Positions 35,269-45,254 are shown, numbered from the stretch's first letter. The stretch: DNA of 64,000 nt from Hymenobacter tibetensis (GCF_022827545.1 NZ_CP094669.1:3624001-3688000); one strand, 5' to 3'. Numbers and translations: made by a program. The notes: generated from the letters alone by a model not told the origin.

Positions 35269-36069
35269 TTGCTACGCTACCGCACGCAAACGCCGGCCGC
35301 CCGCGCCCGCGTGCTGTTGCCACAGCACATGTTCACCTTTCTGCTGACAGGCGAAAAAACGGTGCACTTTGCCGGCGCCCAGGTCACCATTCAGCCGCAG
35401 CAGTTTGTGCTCCTGGTGGCGGACAACTGCCTGATGAGTGAAAAGGTGGCGGCTCCGGCCACCGAATACCATAGCCTGCTGTTGCTCTTCGACCACCAAT
35501 TGCTCACTGATTTTTATCACCGCCATGCTGCATGGCTTGGTCCGCCCACCAAGCAGGCGGCGAGCCAGCCGTTTCTGCGGTTCGAGCAAGATGCCTTTCT
35601 CACCCATTTTGTGCAGTCGCTGGACTGCTTGCTCAGGGAGGGAGCTCCGCTACCCCCCCCGCCCTTGTAACGCGTGAAGCTGGAGGAGTTACTGCTGTAC
35701 CTGGCCCTCCAGTGCCCCGGGCAGCTCCAGCAACTGCACAGTGTAGGCCAGGAGGCCCACGAGGAGGTACGGGTCCGGCAAGTCGTTACTGCGCATATCG
35801 GCAGTCCGGTTGCCGTCGAGGAACTGGCTTTTCTGTGCCATATGAGTCTGTCCACCTTCAAGCGCCGCTTTGCCTAACTCTACGGCAGTAGCCCGCGCCG
35901 CTGGCTGCTGGCGCGGCGGATGGAAAAGGCGGCCACCCTGCTGCGTCAGGCAGACCGCACTGTGCAGGAGTTGTCCGACGAGCTCGGCTACGAGCATCTG
36001 TCCAGCTTTAGCCAGTCCTTCAAGCAATTCTACGGCGTGACCCCCAAGCAATATCAAGGAGCAGGGTAG
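35269..36069 (+). pseudogene. AraC-family regulator interrupted by two in-frame TAA codons
   Basis: One reading frame encodes a near-complete AraC regulator: cupin-like N-domain (LLPQHMFTFLLTGEKTVHFA ... LLVADNCLMSEKV), a linker, then two HTHs (VEELAFLCHMSLSTFKRRFA; VQELSDELGYEHLSSFSQSF; ending KQFYGVTPKQYQ). It is broken by TAA at 35668-35670 and again at 35875-35877; both could be single C-to-T changes of a CAA Gln codon. The frame is otherwise open from 35122 to the final TAG at 36067. No ATG lies near the expected start (TTG at 35269), so the 5' end may also have decayed. Confidence 0.8.
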
Positions 36070-36445
36070 CGGCCTCGTCCAGCAACGCGGCTCACCTCGA
36101 GCGTCACCATCCTGGCAACCCGATGCCTTCGCGTGTACATCCGCCCATTCGGAAGAAGAACTGCCCCACTTCTAGTGGAAAACACTTGCCTGCTGGGCTA
36201 CCCTTCGTGCGCCTATAGCTGGCTTTAATTACACTAGGTAATCTACAAGTCGCATCTGGGGTTCTCTTGGTAAATGGACATACTCTTACGCTAAGCGTTC
36301 GGGCACCTGCCGCCCCGCGCTGATGAGCCTAGAATTGTTAACGAAGTAGCCTTACGCCAGCCGCTGAAATAGATAGGCTCCTGCCGACGGGCTGAACTCC
36401 ACAGGGTTGTCGGTCGACCTTGCGGAGTTCAGCCCTTACGCACCT
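36070..36445. other. Convergent intergenic region with hairpin
   Basis: About 375 bp between the AraC pseudogene and an SDR gene, which converge. Apart from the hairpin 36389-36435 nothing is recognised. Confidence 0.4.
36389..36435. terminator. Hairpin terminator candidate downstream of the SDR
   Basis: 12-bp perfect stem (36389-36400 with 36424-36435), extended inward after one mismatch by about 5 more pairs including G-T. It starts 11 bp beyond the minus-strand SDR stop. No U-tract. Confidence 0.5.
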
Positions 36446-37249
36446 TTAGACCACGGGCACAGTACCCCCATCAATCAAATAGTTGGCGCCGGTCAAGTAA
36501 GATGCGGCGGGGGAAACCAGAAAATGGACCAGTGAAGCAACTTCCTCCGGTTCCGCCATGCGCCCCATGGGGATGCCGCCGGCTTGCGTCGCCATTCGCT
36601 GAAAGGCTTCCTCCGGACTGAGGCCGGAACTGGCCGCAACCTTCTGCACAAGTCCCTGCATCAGCGGCGTGTTGGTCGCCCCGGGCGAGACGGTCAGCAC
36701 GCGGACGCCTTGGGGGGCCAGTTCGTTCGAGAGGGCTTTGCTATAGGCATTGAGCCCCGCTTTGGACACGGCGTACGCCAAATTGTGATACCATACGGGC
36801 TTTACCCCCGCCACCGACGAAATGTGGATAATCACCCCGCTTTTTTTCGCCAGCATGGGGGGGAGCAGCGCGCGGTCCAGCCGAATGGTAGCCAGCAAGT
36901 TAAACTGCAACTCCTGCTCCCAATCGTGGTCCGTTAAGCGGCTAAAGCCCCCACTAGGCGCCGTCACGCCACCGATATTGTCGACGAGAATATCCAGGCC
37001 GCCAAACGTGTCGTGGATGGCCTGGGCGAGGTGCTGTACCTGTTGGGGCTGGGTTAGATCGGCTTCGATGAAGTGATGGCCCGAATTAGTCTCCCCAGGA
37101 TGCTGGCGGGCGGTGATGATCACCCGGGCTCCTGCCTCACTTAATTTGTTGGCAATGGCTTTGCCAATGCCTTTGGTGCCGCCCGTAACCAACGCCGTTT
37201 TACCGGCCAGGTCGTGGTACTGCTGGTGGTTGCTTTCCATCTGATTCAT
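36446..37249 (-). CDS. SDR-family oxidoreductase
   Basis: 267 residues. Cofactor loop LVTGGTKGIGKAIA (about 20-33), DILVDNIGG (Asp-Asn-Ile-Gly in place of the usual NNAG), catalytic Ser in HISSVAG and YAVSK, and a C-terminal YLTGANYLIDGGT typical of classical SDRs such as 3-oxoacyl-ACP reductase-like enzymes. Substrate unknown. It is followed by a hairpin, and an AraC regulator lies 170 bp upstream on the same strand. ATG at 37247-37249. Confidence 0.9.
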   Translation of the reverse strand: MNQMESNHQQYHDLAGKTALVTGGTKGIGKAIANKLSEAGARVIITARQHPGETNSGHHFIEADLTQPQQVQHLAQAIHDTFGGLDILVDNIGGVTAPSGGFSRLTDHDWEQELQFNLLATIRLDRALLPPMLAKKSGVIIHISSVAGVKPVWYHNLAYAVSKAGLNAYSKALSNELAPQGVRVLTVSPGATNTPLMQGLVQKVAASSGLSPEEAFQRMATQAGGIPMGRMAEPEEVASLVHFLVSPAASYLTGANYLIDGGTVPVV

Positions 37250-37418
37250 CCGGTGTTTGCTCTAATACAGACGCAAAGTTCCGGGCCTTCACCACCAAGC
37301 GGGTAACAGCAATCAATCGAAAAAGTATACAAAACATGCCAGGCCCACCCCTTCCCGCCAGCTGCCCCACCCCAGCCAGCTATGGTGCGCCGAAGAGCCA
37401 GCAAGACACGCGGCGCGC

Positions 37419-38276
37419 TTAGGCCTTGTGGCGGAGGGAGAGGGGCGTAACGCCAGTGTGCTTCTTAAAGAAGGTATTGAAATAGGTAGGATATTCGAAG
37501 CCGAGGCAATAGCCAATGCTGGCCACGCTCCAGTCGGTGTGCTGCAGCAGCGCCTTGGCCTCGTCTAGGATGCGGCCGGCAAGGTGGGCACTGGTCGGCT
37601 TGCCCGTCACCTGCTTGACAGCTTTGTTAAGGTGATTGACCTGCACGGCCAGCCGGTCGGCAAATTCCTGCGGTGTTTTCAGGGGCAGCTGCTGGCTCGG
37701 CAGTTCGATCGGAAACTGGCGCTCGAGCTGTTCCAGAAACAGCGCCGTGAGGCGGGTCGCGGCGTTCTGCGGCTGGAAAATCGGATCCGCCGGCTGCAAG
37801 TGCAGCGCCTCGTGAATGAGCAGCTGCACATAGGTGCGCATCAGGTCGCCCTTGAACGGATAGTCCCCGGCCTGTTCGGCCAGCATCTTTTGAAATATCC
37901 CCCGGACGTAGTCCGCTTGTGGGGCCGGGAGTTTAAACAGGGGCGACTGGTGCCGGCTTTCCGACCGGTCGGCGCCTTTCACAAACTCCTCGGTAAACAA
38001 GCAGGCGTAGGCGTGTAGCCGGTTGGTGCGCAATTCCAGCGAATAGGGAATGTGCGGATTGGCAAAGAACAGGTATGAACCATCCAGCTCCAGACGGTGG
38101 TGCGCGTAGCGCAGCACACACGTACTCTCCAGCCACAGCACTTTGTAATAATCACGTCGGTTGAATATCTGCGCCGCTAGCAGGGGCTGCTGCGCCGGCG
38201 GCAGCGTCAGGTTTTTCTCGTACACCTTAAAGCCTTTCAACTGTAAATCGATGAGGGAAGAAAGGGTAGGGTTCAT
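37419..38276 (-). CDS. AraC-family transcriptional regulator
   Basis: 285 residues. The N-terminal part (about 20-110) is a cupin-like sensing region (SYLFFANPHIPYSLEL). The C-terminal pair of HTHs is clear (FADRLAVQVNHLNKAVKQVT; AKALLQHTDWSVASIGYCLG then FEYPTYFNTFFKKHTG). Complete. It is upstream of and co-oriented with the SDR at 36446, its likely target. Confidence 0.9.
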   Translation of the reverse strand: MNPTLSSLIDLQLKGFKVYEKNLTLPPAQQPLLAAQIFNRRDYYKVLWLESTCVLRYAHHRLELDGSYLFFANPHIPYSLELRTNRLHAYACLFTEEFVKGADRSESRHQSPLFKLPAPQADYVRGIFQKMLAEQAGDYPFKGDLMRTYVQLLIHEALHLQPADPIFQPQNAATRLTALFLEQLERQFPIELPSQQLPLKTPQEFADRLAVQVNHLNKAVKQVTGKPTSAHLAGRILDEAKALLQHTDWSVASIGYCLGFEYPTYFNTFFKKHTGVTPLSLRHKA

Positions 38277-38875
38277 GCGGTAAAAGGACAGAAAGGGCTA
38301 GATAGGTGTTGTGAAACGACTGGGACAGCACCCAGCGTAGGGCAAGAGTCAGGACCCGGTCTACGATCCAACATCTACGAGCACGCTGAGGCGTTTTGTA
38401 AACGCCTAACCCTCTGCCAAAGTACCACAATGTAAGGCTAGGGCAGTCGGAACAAATACCGTCATTATTGCAAGGTGAGTCCGAGAACCCCTATTATAGT
38501 CAATAGAAGATACTGAGAGCCGGCCTAGCGAGTCTGCTTGGACATTTTGTAAAGGACGCCTTATAAAGAGTCCAAGGCTGTTGTGTGTCGGATTAGGTAA
38601 CGGGATACTGGCAATAAGGGGCCCTTATCGGGTGCAGTTGATACACCAGCATTTCGGCAGTTGGGACATGCGACGCACGCCAACCGGTGTCAGGGTCGGT
38701 GCCACTGCCAATGAAAGCTTGATGAAGCAGCTCAGAATGTGCCTTATCCATTTACGAGATCAATCCCTGCCTTTTCTCGATGATAAGGAGGGCTCTTCAA
38801 GTTAATGGCTACCCGCCTATTGCTATATCTTTTTAGATGCGCTCTGCTGGATGATTACTCAATTTTAAACATTTA
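38277..38875. other. Divergent intergenic region
   Basis: About 600 bp between araC (minus) and the first RND operon (plus). It contains a perfect 8-bp hairpin (38389-38396 with 38400-38407) and becomes AT-rich towards the RND operon. The plus-strand frame 38581-38805 has no recognisable content. Confidence 0.35.
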
Positions 38876-38888
38876 TGACTAACAGTCA
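38876..38888. promoter_or_regulatory. TetR-type operator candidate upstream of the RND operon
   Basis: TGACT-AAC-AGTCA, a perfect 5-bp-arm palindrome 35 bp before the adaptor start codon. The same arms recur at 44545-44557 and in the tetR promoter (45443-45456), which points to TetR control of this operon. Confidence 0.65.
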
Positions 38889-38923
38889 CTTTATGAATAT
38901 TAGTAATAACCGTTAATCCTTTT

Positions 38924-40015
38924 ATGTCTGCCTTTCTCATGTTTATCCCCATCCAATCGCCTCGTTGGCTCTTATTTGCACTGCTACTGGGCATCACGGC
39001 CTGCTCGAAGCCCGTAGATACAGCAGAAGTGACTGCCGCCTCTGCCGTCTCGTCCCCAGGTCTTGGGGAAATAGCGGTGCAGGTGCAAGCCGTGGGCACG
39101 GCCACTAGGCCGCAAACCCAAACCTACAGCGGCACGATTGAGGCGGAAAACACAGCTGATCTCGCGTTTAGCGTAGCTGGTTCGGTACGCCGGGTGCTCG
39201 TGCGTGAGGGTGATCAGGTCCGCGCCGGCCAGCTGCTGGCTGAGCTAAACGCGGAAGAATACGCCAGCGCGCTGGCAGGGGCCAACGCATCCTTGCAGGA
39301 AACGCGCGACCACGCCCGCCGCGCGCAGCAGCTCTTTGCAGGCCAGAGTTTAACCGAGCGGGAACTGGTGCAGGCTACTGCGGGGTTGCAGCGGGCCGAA
39401 GCCACTGCCCGCGTGGCCCGCAAGCACGTCGCGGACACCTATTTGCGGGCCCCGTTTGCGGGCCTGATTGCGGCCAAGCTGGTGGAACCCGGCGTGTCGG
39501 CTGCGCCCGGCGCGCCCGCCTTCCGCCTCATCAAAACCGAGCAGGTGTTTGCGCAGGCCGTGGTGCCGGAAGTTGAGATTGGGTGGATGCGCCGGGGCAC
39601 CAGCGTGCAAGTGCTGGTACCGGCGCTGGGCCGCGAGTTCCAGGGCCGGGTGCAAGTCATCAACCCAGTGGCCGACCCCGCTTCGCGCAGCTTTCAACTG
39701 AAAGTGCTGCTGCCCAACCCGGGCCTACGTCTGCTGCCGGGCATGCGGGCCAGTTTGCAGATTCCGCTGCCGGCCGGGCAAGGAACACCCGTGGTAGCGG
39801 TCGCCCCGCAACTGGTCGTGCAGGAAGCCGACGGCGCGAGCGTGGTGTATGTAGCCGATGCCGCCGGCCACACCGCCCAGCGTCGCCGGGTGGTACTCGG
39901 GCCAGTACAAGGCAACCAGGTGGTGGTAAGCCAAGGCTTAGCCGCCCACGAGCAAATCATTATGGCGGGGCAGCAACGCCTGCACGACGGGCAGGCCATC
40001 CGCATCATTCACTAG
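38924..40015 (+). CDS. RND efflux periplasmic adaptor subunit
   Basis: 363-residue membrane-fusion protein. The N-terminus has a lipoprotein signal (LLFALLLGITACSK, Cys about 27). Lipoyl/barrel-sandwich halves: YSGTIEAENTADLAFSVAGS and ADTYLRAPFAGLIAAKLVEP; between them a short coiled-coil hairpin (about 105-165). Beta-barrel and membrane-proximal domains follow to the end. It precedes the permease by 18 bp, and the outer-membrane factor follows, giving a complete tripartite pump. ATG at 38924; a second ATG lies five codons later. Confidence 0.92.
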   Translation: MSAFLMFIPIQSPRWLLFALLLGITACSKPVDTAEVTAASAVSSPGLGEIAVQVQAVGTATRPQTQTYSGTIEAENTADLAFSVAGSVRRVLVREGDQVRAGQLLAELNAEEYASALAGANASLQETRDHARRAQQLFAGQSLTERELVQATAGLQRAEATARVARKHVADTYLRAPFAGLIAAKLVEPGVSAAPGAPAFRLIKTEQVFAQAVVPEVEIGWMRRGTSVQVLVPALGREFQGRVQVINPVADPASRSFQLKVLLPNPGLRLLPGMRASLQIPLPAGQGTPVVAVAPQLVVQEADGASVVYVADAAGHTAQRRRVVLGPVQGNQVVVSQGLAAHEQIIMAGQQRLHDGQAIRIIH

Positions 40016-40033
40016 TTCTTCCTACCCCCCCTT

Positions 40034-43000
40034 ATGGAAAACAAGCAACCCCCGCGCCGCCTCAACTTGATTGAGGCGGCCATGAAATACCAGCAGGTCA
40101 CGTTTGGCCTTACCCTGCTGCTGGCGCTAGCGGGCATCTGGGCCCTCTACAGCATGCCCCGGATGGAGGACCCGCGCATCACCATCCGGCAGGGCCTGGT
40201 GCTGGCGGCCTACCCCGGCGCGAGTGAACTGGAAGTGGAAAACCAGGTAACCAAGCGCCTGGAGCAGCAGCTCTTTAGCTACAAGGAGGTGCGCAAGGAG
40301 AAAACCTACTCCACCACCAAGGCCGGGGCGGTGGTCGTGAACGTGACGCTGCAGGACTGGGTGACCGACACCGACAAGTTCTGGACCAAGCTGCAGGATG
40401 GCCTCAATGCCAGCAAGCAGCAGTTGCCGCCGGCCCTGCAGGGGCCGTTCGTGAACGGCGAGTTTGGCGACGTGGCGGCGCTAATGGTCGCCGTAACCGC
40501 CCCAGACCGCAGCTACGCCGACCTCCAGGAGTACCTCGACAAGCTGGAAGATGCCCTCAAGACCCTGCCGCAGGTGTCGAAGATTCGGCGCTACGGCGAA
40601 CAGCGCGAGCAAGTCTACGTGACCACCTCGGTTGACCAGTTACGCCAGTACGGGCTCGATTTCGGGCTGATTGGGCAGGTGCTCCAACGCCAGAACAACG
40701 TGCGCTACTCCGGGGAGCTGAGCTTGCCTAAGGCCAACGTACCCGTCTTTACCGAAGGGCTCTACCGCTCACAAGAGGCCTTGGCCAACCAAGTGGTGTA
40801 CGCCGACCCGGCGTCGGGCAGCCAGGTGCGGCTACGCGAGGTGGCCCAACTGGAACGTCGCAACGAAGACGTAACCTCGCACATCAAAATCGACGGGCAC
40901 TCGGCCGTGATGCTGACGGTGGAAATGCAGCCGGGCAACAACATGGTGTGGTTCGGGCAGCAGCTCGCCGCGCGCATCAAGCAGGTGGAGGCCACGTTCC
41001 CGGCCGGCGTGCAGGTACAGGAAATTGTAAGCCAACCGCGGGTGGTGGACCACAAATTGCGCGACTTTTTCGTGGAACTCAGTATTGCCGTGGCCGCCGT
41101 CATTGCGGTGGTTTTGCTGCTGCTGCCGCTGCGCATCGCTCTGATTTCAGCCATTGCCTGCCCGCTGTCCATTCTTATCACGTTTGCCGTGCTGCACATG
41201 CTGGGCATGGAAATTCATCAAGTGTCGCTGGCGGCCCTAGTGATTGTGCTGGGCATGGTCGTGGACGACGCCATCGTGGTAGTCGACAACTACGTGGAGA
41301 AGCTCGACGAGGGCATGGACCGCTGGCAGGCGGCTTGGCGCTCGGCTACCGACTTATTTGTGCCGGTCCTGGCCGCAACGGCCGCCATCATCTTTGCCTT
41401 CCTGCCCTCGGCCCTCGTGTACACGGGCCTGACGCGGGAATTTTCCATGCACATTCCCGCTACCGTGGCCGTGGCGCTCACCACCTCGTTGCTGGTGTCG
41501 ATGCTGCTCACGCCGTCCTTGTGCTACTTCGCCATTCGCAAGGGGCTGCACACCCAGCAGGCCGAGGCCCCGGCAACCAAGTTCTCGGTGCTCGACCGGG
41601 TGCAGCAGCGCTTCAACCGGGCCGTGGACTGGAGCTTTGCGCACCCCAAGCTAGTGCTTACGCTGGGTTTCTCGTCCCTGGTCCTGGCCGGCGTGTTCGG
41701 CTCGCAGGTGAAGTTCGAGTACCTGCCCTACTCGGAGCGCGACCAATTCAACCTGGAGTTGTGGCTGCCCGAGGGCACGCCCGTAACCCAGACAGAAAAG
41801 GCCGTGGACCGCGTGACGGCCGCTATCAAGGACGACCCACGCATCCGCCAAGTGGTTAGCTTTATTGGCACCGGTTCGCCGCGCTTTTACTCGAGTTACG
41901 CCCCCGAGGCTCCGGCCGAAAACTACGCCCAAGTGTTCATCAACACGGTTAGTGGCGAAGCTACCGTGGAATTGGCCCAGCAGTACACCCACTCGCTCCA
42001 GCAACTAGTGCCCGAGGGCTCCGTGCGGGTCCGCCGCCTAAGCTGGAAAGAAACCAAGGCCCCGCTGGAAGTGCGCGTGGTAAGCGAAAATACCGCCGAT
42101 TTACGCGCCGTGGGCCAGCAGGTGGCCAAGATTTTTGCCGCTACTCCCAACACCCACTTTGTGCGCGACGACTGGCGCAACTCCTATTTGGGCGTGGCCG
42201 TGCAGGTGAAGCCAGACGAGGCCGACCGCCTGGGCGTGAGCAAGGAAGCTGTGGCGCAGACCCTGGGCGGCAGCCTCAAGGGTTGGCCCGTATCCACGCT
42301 CTGGGAAGGCGACAAGCCCCTGGACATCGTGCTGCGGCTTGAGGAGGGCGACCGCCAAAACCTGAGCGACGTGCGCCAGGTGTACGTGACGACGGCGTAC
42401 AACACGAAAGTACCCCTGCGGCAGGTGGCCGACGTAGTGCCCGCTTGGCACCTGAGCAACATCGTGCGCCGCAACGGCCGGCGCACGCTCACCGTGAGCA
42501 GTGACACCGACTTTGGCCGGGTAGCCGCCCAGATTCTACGCGACGTGAAGCCCCAGCTCGACGCCCTCAAGCTACCGGCCGGCACGCACCTCGAATACGG
42601 CGGTGATGACGAGTCGGGCCGCGACGCGACCCCCAACTCCAACCTAGCCCTGGGTTTGAGCTTTCTGCTGATTTTCCTCACGCTGCTGCTGCAATTCCGC
42701 CACGTGGGCCGGGCCTTGATTGTGTTGTCTACCTTCTTTCTAAGCTTGCCGGGCGCCATGTTTGGCCTCTGGATCACCGATAACCCGCTGGGCATGACGG
42801 CTTTCCTGGGCATCAACAGCCTCTTGGGCATTGTGGTGCGCAACGGCATCATCCTGGTCGATTACGCCGATGAGTTGGTGCGGGAACACAACTACTCGGT
42901 AAAGGACGCCGCCATTGCTTCGGCGCAACGCCGGATGCGGCCCATTTTCCTGACCTCATCGGCCGCCGCCGTGGGCGTGATTCCGATGATCCTGAGTAAG

Positions 43001-43177
43001 TCGCCTCTGTGGTCGCCGCTGAGCAGCGTGATTGCCTTTGGCATTATGGTCGCCATGGTCATGACCCTGTTCGTGGTGCCCGTCCTCTACTACCAGTCCC
43101 TGAAAGGCCAGCGCCAGGTGACGCCGGCCGCGACGCCTGACGACGACCAGCCCGCCTTAACGCTGGCCACCAATTAG
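40034..43177 (+). CDS. RND efflux transporter permease subunit
   Basis: A 1047-residue inner-membrane proton antiporter. TM1 at about 22-40; large periplasmic loops; a TM2-TM6 cluster (about 345-490) with the proton-relay Asp pair in VLGMVVDDAIVVVDNYVE (TM4). A second half repeats this from about 545, with a helix cluster at about 870-1030 (FLGINSLLGIVVRNGIILVD). The first-half sequence (PRMEDPRITIRQGLV, YPGASELEVENQVTKRLEQQ) resembles the CusA/MdtB-like broad RND group rather than AcrB. Substrate is unknown. Confidence 0.94.
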   Translation: MENKQPPRRLNLIEAAMKYQQVTFGLTLLLALAGIWALYSMPRMEDPRITIRQGLVLAAYPGASELEVENQVTKRLEQQLFSYKEVRKEKTYSTTKAGAVVVNVTLQDWVTDTDKFWTKLQDGLNASKQQLPPALQGPFVNGEFGDVAALMVAVTAPDRSYADLQEYLDKLEDALKTLPQVSKIRRYGEQREQVYVTTSVDQLRQYGLDFGLIGQVLQRQNNVRYSGELSLPKANVPVFTEGLYRSQEALANQVVYADPASGSQVRLREVAQLERRNEDVTSHIKIDGHSAVMLTVEMQPGNNMVWFGQQLAARIKQVEATFPAGVQVQEIVSQPRVVDHKLRDFFVELSIAVAAVIAVVLLLLPLRIALISAIACPLSILITFAVLHMLGMEIHQVSLAALVIVLGMVVDDAIVVVDNYVEKLDEGMDRWQAAWRSATDLFVPVLAATAAIIFAFLPSALVYTGLTREFSMHIPATVAVALTTSLLVSMLLTPSLCYFAIRKGLHTQQAEAPATKFSVLDRVQQRFNRAVDWSFAHPKLVLTLGFSSLVLAGVFGSQVKFEYLPYSERDQFNLELWLPEGTPVTQTEKAVDRVTAAIKDDPRIRQVVSFIGTGSPRFYSSYAPEAPAENYAQVFINTVSGEATVELAQQYTHSLQQLVPEGSVRVRRLSWKETKAPLEVRVVSENTADLRAVGQQVAKIFAATPNTHFVRDDWRNSYLGVAVQVKPDEADRLGVSKEAVAQTLGGSLKGWPVSTLWEGDKPLDIVLRLEEGDRQNLSDVRQVYVTTAYNTKVPLRQVADVVPAWHLSNIVRRNGRRTLTVSSDTDFGRVAAQILRDVKPQLDALKLPAGTHLEYGGDDESGRDATPNSNLALGLSFLLIFLTLLLQFRHVGRALIVLSTFFLSLPGAMFGLWITDNPLGMTAFLGINSLLGIVVRNGIILVDYADELVREHNYSVKDAAIASAQRRMRPIFLTSSAAAVGVIPMILSKSPLWSPLSSVIAFGIMVAMVMTLFVVPVLYYQSLKGQRQVTPAATPDDDQPALTLATN

Positions 43178-43188
43178 CTTTTCCCTAC

Positions 43189-44490
43189 ATGAAAGTCATA
43201 TTCTACGTGGGTCTGGTGCTGGCAGCCCCGGGCCTTTACGCCCAATCAGGGCCCGCCCTTGCCCCCATTTCGCCGCCCATTGCCCTGGCCCCGCTTTCCC
43301 TGGCCGAGTGCCGGGCATTAGCCCTAGAACACAACCAGCGCCTGGCCGCCGCGGGCCGGCGGCAGCGGGCCGCCGAAGCCGGGCACGAGGCCACAAAAAC
43401 CAACCGCTTGCCCAAGCTGGATTTCAGTGGCACCGGCTACTATGTGCACGGTTTAGGCAACACCTTGAATACGCAGGGCGTCACGGCAGGCGTAGGCCTC
43501 ACCCAGACCCTCTACTCGGGCGGACGCCTCCGCGCCCAAACCGCCCTCGCGGACGTAACGGCCCAGGTGGCCACCGCCGCCGTACAAGCCACCCGGCAGC
43601 AGCAGCTAACCGAAACCGACCAGACCTACTGGCAAACCGTTGCCCTGCGCGACCACGTAATGCTGGCCGAGCGCAACCGGACCCAGCTGCAAGCTCTGGT
43701 GCGGGACGTTGACAACAAATACCGGGCGGGCCTGGCCTACCAAGCCGATTTGCTGCGGGCCCAAGTCCAGCTGCGCGACGCCGAAGTACGGCTGCTGCGC
43801 ACCCGCGACGACGCGCTTCTCATCCAGTTGGTGCTGCGCCAGCTGATCGGGCGACCGGCCGGCGACTCGTTGCGCCTAGCCGATTCCGTCGAGGGCGAGT
43901 TTGCGACGGTTAGCCCCGCCGACTACGCGGCCCGGGCCCGGGCGCAGCGGCCGGACCTGCGCCGACTCGCCCTCGCCAACCAGGCAGATTCCCTGCAACT
44001 GGAGGTGGCCCGCAGTGCCCGATGGCCGCAAATCAACGCCAGCGTTAACGCCTTGTACCTGCGGCAGAAGCCCGGTTTTCTGCTGCCCGAAGCCAACAAT
44101 ACGCCCGCCTACGCCTTGGTCAGCGTGAATCTGCCGCTGGTGCACTGGCAGGAAAACCGGCTGCTGGAAAGCCAGCGGCGCTACCTAACCCAGGCCAGCC
44201 GGGCCGACCTGGCGGAAGCCCACCAGCAGGTAACGCTGGAAGTGAGCCGCGCCCTGTTGCGCCTCAACCAGGCGGCCCGGCGCATCGAGTTGCAGCGCCT
44301 CACGCTGACGCAGGCTCAGGAAAATCTGCGCCTCAACGACAACCGCTTCCGCGCCGGCCTGCTCCCGCTCGTTGATTTACTGGAAGCCCAAACCCTAAGT
44401 CAGCGTGCCGCCACCGAGTTGCTTGATGCGAAAGTGGAATACCGCGTTGCCGAGGCGGCCTTGGCGCAAGCAACAGGGGAGCAATTCTAG
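43189..44490 (+). CDS. TolC-family outer-membrane efflux protein
   Basis: 433 residues with a signal peptide (about 1-19). Two TolC-type helical repeats (LAECRALALEHNQRLAAAGR at about 40; the second after about 235) and strand pairs characteristic of outer-membrane factors, with RYLTQASRADLAEAHQQVTL and NDNRFRAGLLPLVDLLEAQ near the end. It lies 11 bp after the permease gene. It completes the pump across the periplasm. Confidence 0.91.
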   Translation: MKVIFYVGLVLAAPGLYAQSGPALAPISPPIALAPLSLAECRALALEHNQRLAAAGRRQRAAEAGHEATKTNRLPKLDFSGTGYYVHGLGNTLNTQGVTAGVGLTQTLYSGGRLRAQTALADVTAQVATAAVQATRQQQLTETDQTYWQTVALRDHVMLAERNRTQLQALVRDVDNKYRAGLAYQADLLRAQVQLRDAEVRLLRTRDDALLIQLVLRQLIGRPAGDSLRLADSVEGEFATVSPADYAARARAQRPDLRRLALANQADSLQLEVARSARWPQINASVNALYLRQKPGFLLPEANNTPAYALVSVNLPLVHWQENRLLESQRRYLTQASRADLAEAHQQVTLEVSRALLRLNQAARRIELQRLTLTQAQENLRLNDNRFRAGLLPLVDLLEAQTLSQRAATELLDAKVEYRVAEAALAQATGEQF

Positions 44491-44544
44491 CGACGGCCTG
44501 ATCACCAGAACCAGAAAGCAATTAAGGGTAAAAAGAACATATTG

Positions 44545-44557
44545 TGACTAATAGTCA
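44545..44557. promoter_or_regulatory. TetR-type operator candidate upstream of the DUF892 gene
   Basis: TGACT-AAT-AGTCA, the same palindrome as at 38876, located about 90 bp before the start codon at 44647 and after the end of the RND operon. Confidence 0.6.
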
Positions 44558-44646
44558 TTTTTTAACTGTTAGTGCAACTAGCTACTGTTTTCTCCGTTAT
44601 TGCAACCAAGTAAGCTGTTCTTACCGCCACCTAACTTTCTTTTCTC

Positions 44647-45126
44647 ATGGAATCCCAAGCCCTCAAAGAACTAATTAAACAAGGATTGGCCGCCGATAAA
44701 GCCGGCAGCAAAATAGGCGCTGAGTCCACCGCCGACATTCAGAACAATGCCAGCCACCCCGACTTATTGGCGCTGCTCGACAAAGGCAATACCACGTCGA
44801 AAGAATGGGCGCAGCGTATTGACCGGGCCATAACCGAAGTAGGGGGCGTCGCCGAACGGCCCAACGAAGTGCTGGAAGCCCACTACCGGGTAAGCAAAGA
44901 AATCAGCAGCGAGGCGCAGACGGACGAGGTGCGCGACCTGGGAATCATTGCCAGCGGCCAACTGGCCCTGCATTATTGGATTGCTTCTTTCGGCACCCTC
45001 AAAGCCTACGCGGAGGCCGTCGGCCTCTCCCAAACGGCCCGGGAGATGCAGGCCTCGGTTGAAGAAGCAAAGCAACTGGATGAGGAATTCACGGCGCTGG
45101 CGCAAAAAATGCTGGCGGTAAAGTAG
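44647..45126 (+). CDS. DUF892 (YciF-like, ferritin-fold) protein
   Basis: 159 residues, mainly helical, with the DUF892 four-helix bundle pattern: ALKELIKQGLAADKAGSKIG, HPDLLALLDKGNTTSKEWAQ, VGGVAERPNEVLEAHYRVSK, LGIIASGQLALHYWIASFGT and EEAKQLDEEFTALAQ. Proteins of this group are stress-induced in other bacteria. The operator-like palindrome upstream suggests the same TetR control as the efflux operon. A strong hairpin follows at 45199. Confidence 0.82.
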   Translation: MESQALKELIKQGLAADKAGSKIGAESTADIQNNASHPDLLALLDKGNTTSKEWAQRIDRAITEVGGVAERPNEVLEAHYRVSKEISSEAQTDEVRDLGIIASGQLALHYWIASFGTLKAYAEAVGLSQTAREMQASVEEAKQLDEEFTALAQKMLAVK

Positions 45127-45198
45127 GGCGCAGCCCCACTCGTAGCGGCTGCCTAGCGGTTTTAGGCTGTCCCATTCTTCGCTACGCTAGTATGTTAC

Positions 45199-45254
45199 GC
45201 CCCCTATCGTGCGGGGGCTCGTTCGGCCGGACGAGTCCCCGCACGATAGGGGGC
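45199..45254. terminator. Strong 24-bp hairpin downstream of the DUF892 gene
   Basis: Arms 45199-45222 and 45231-45254 pair over 24 bp with one G-T, and the 8-nt loop is itself partly self-complementary. It lies 73 bp past the stop codon, without a U-tract. Confidence 0.6.

Noticed and set aside
38581..38805. Short plus-strand ORF in the araC-RND intergenic region
   Set aside because: Composition and sequence show no protein-like pattern, and it is not followed or preceded by a related gene.
40948..41859. Plus-strand 303-codon frame inside the first RND permease
   Set aside because: Gly/Arg/His-rich shadow of the permease frame with no recognisable content.
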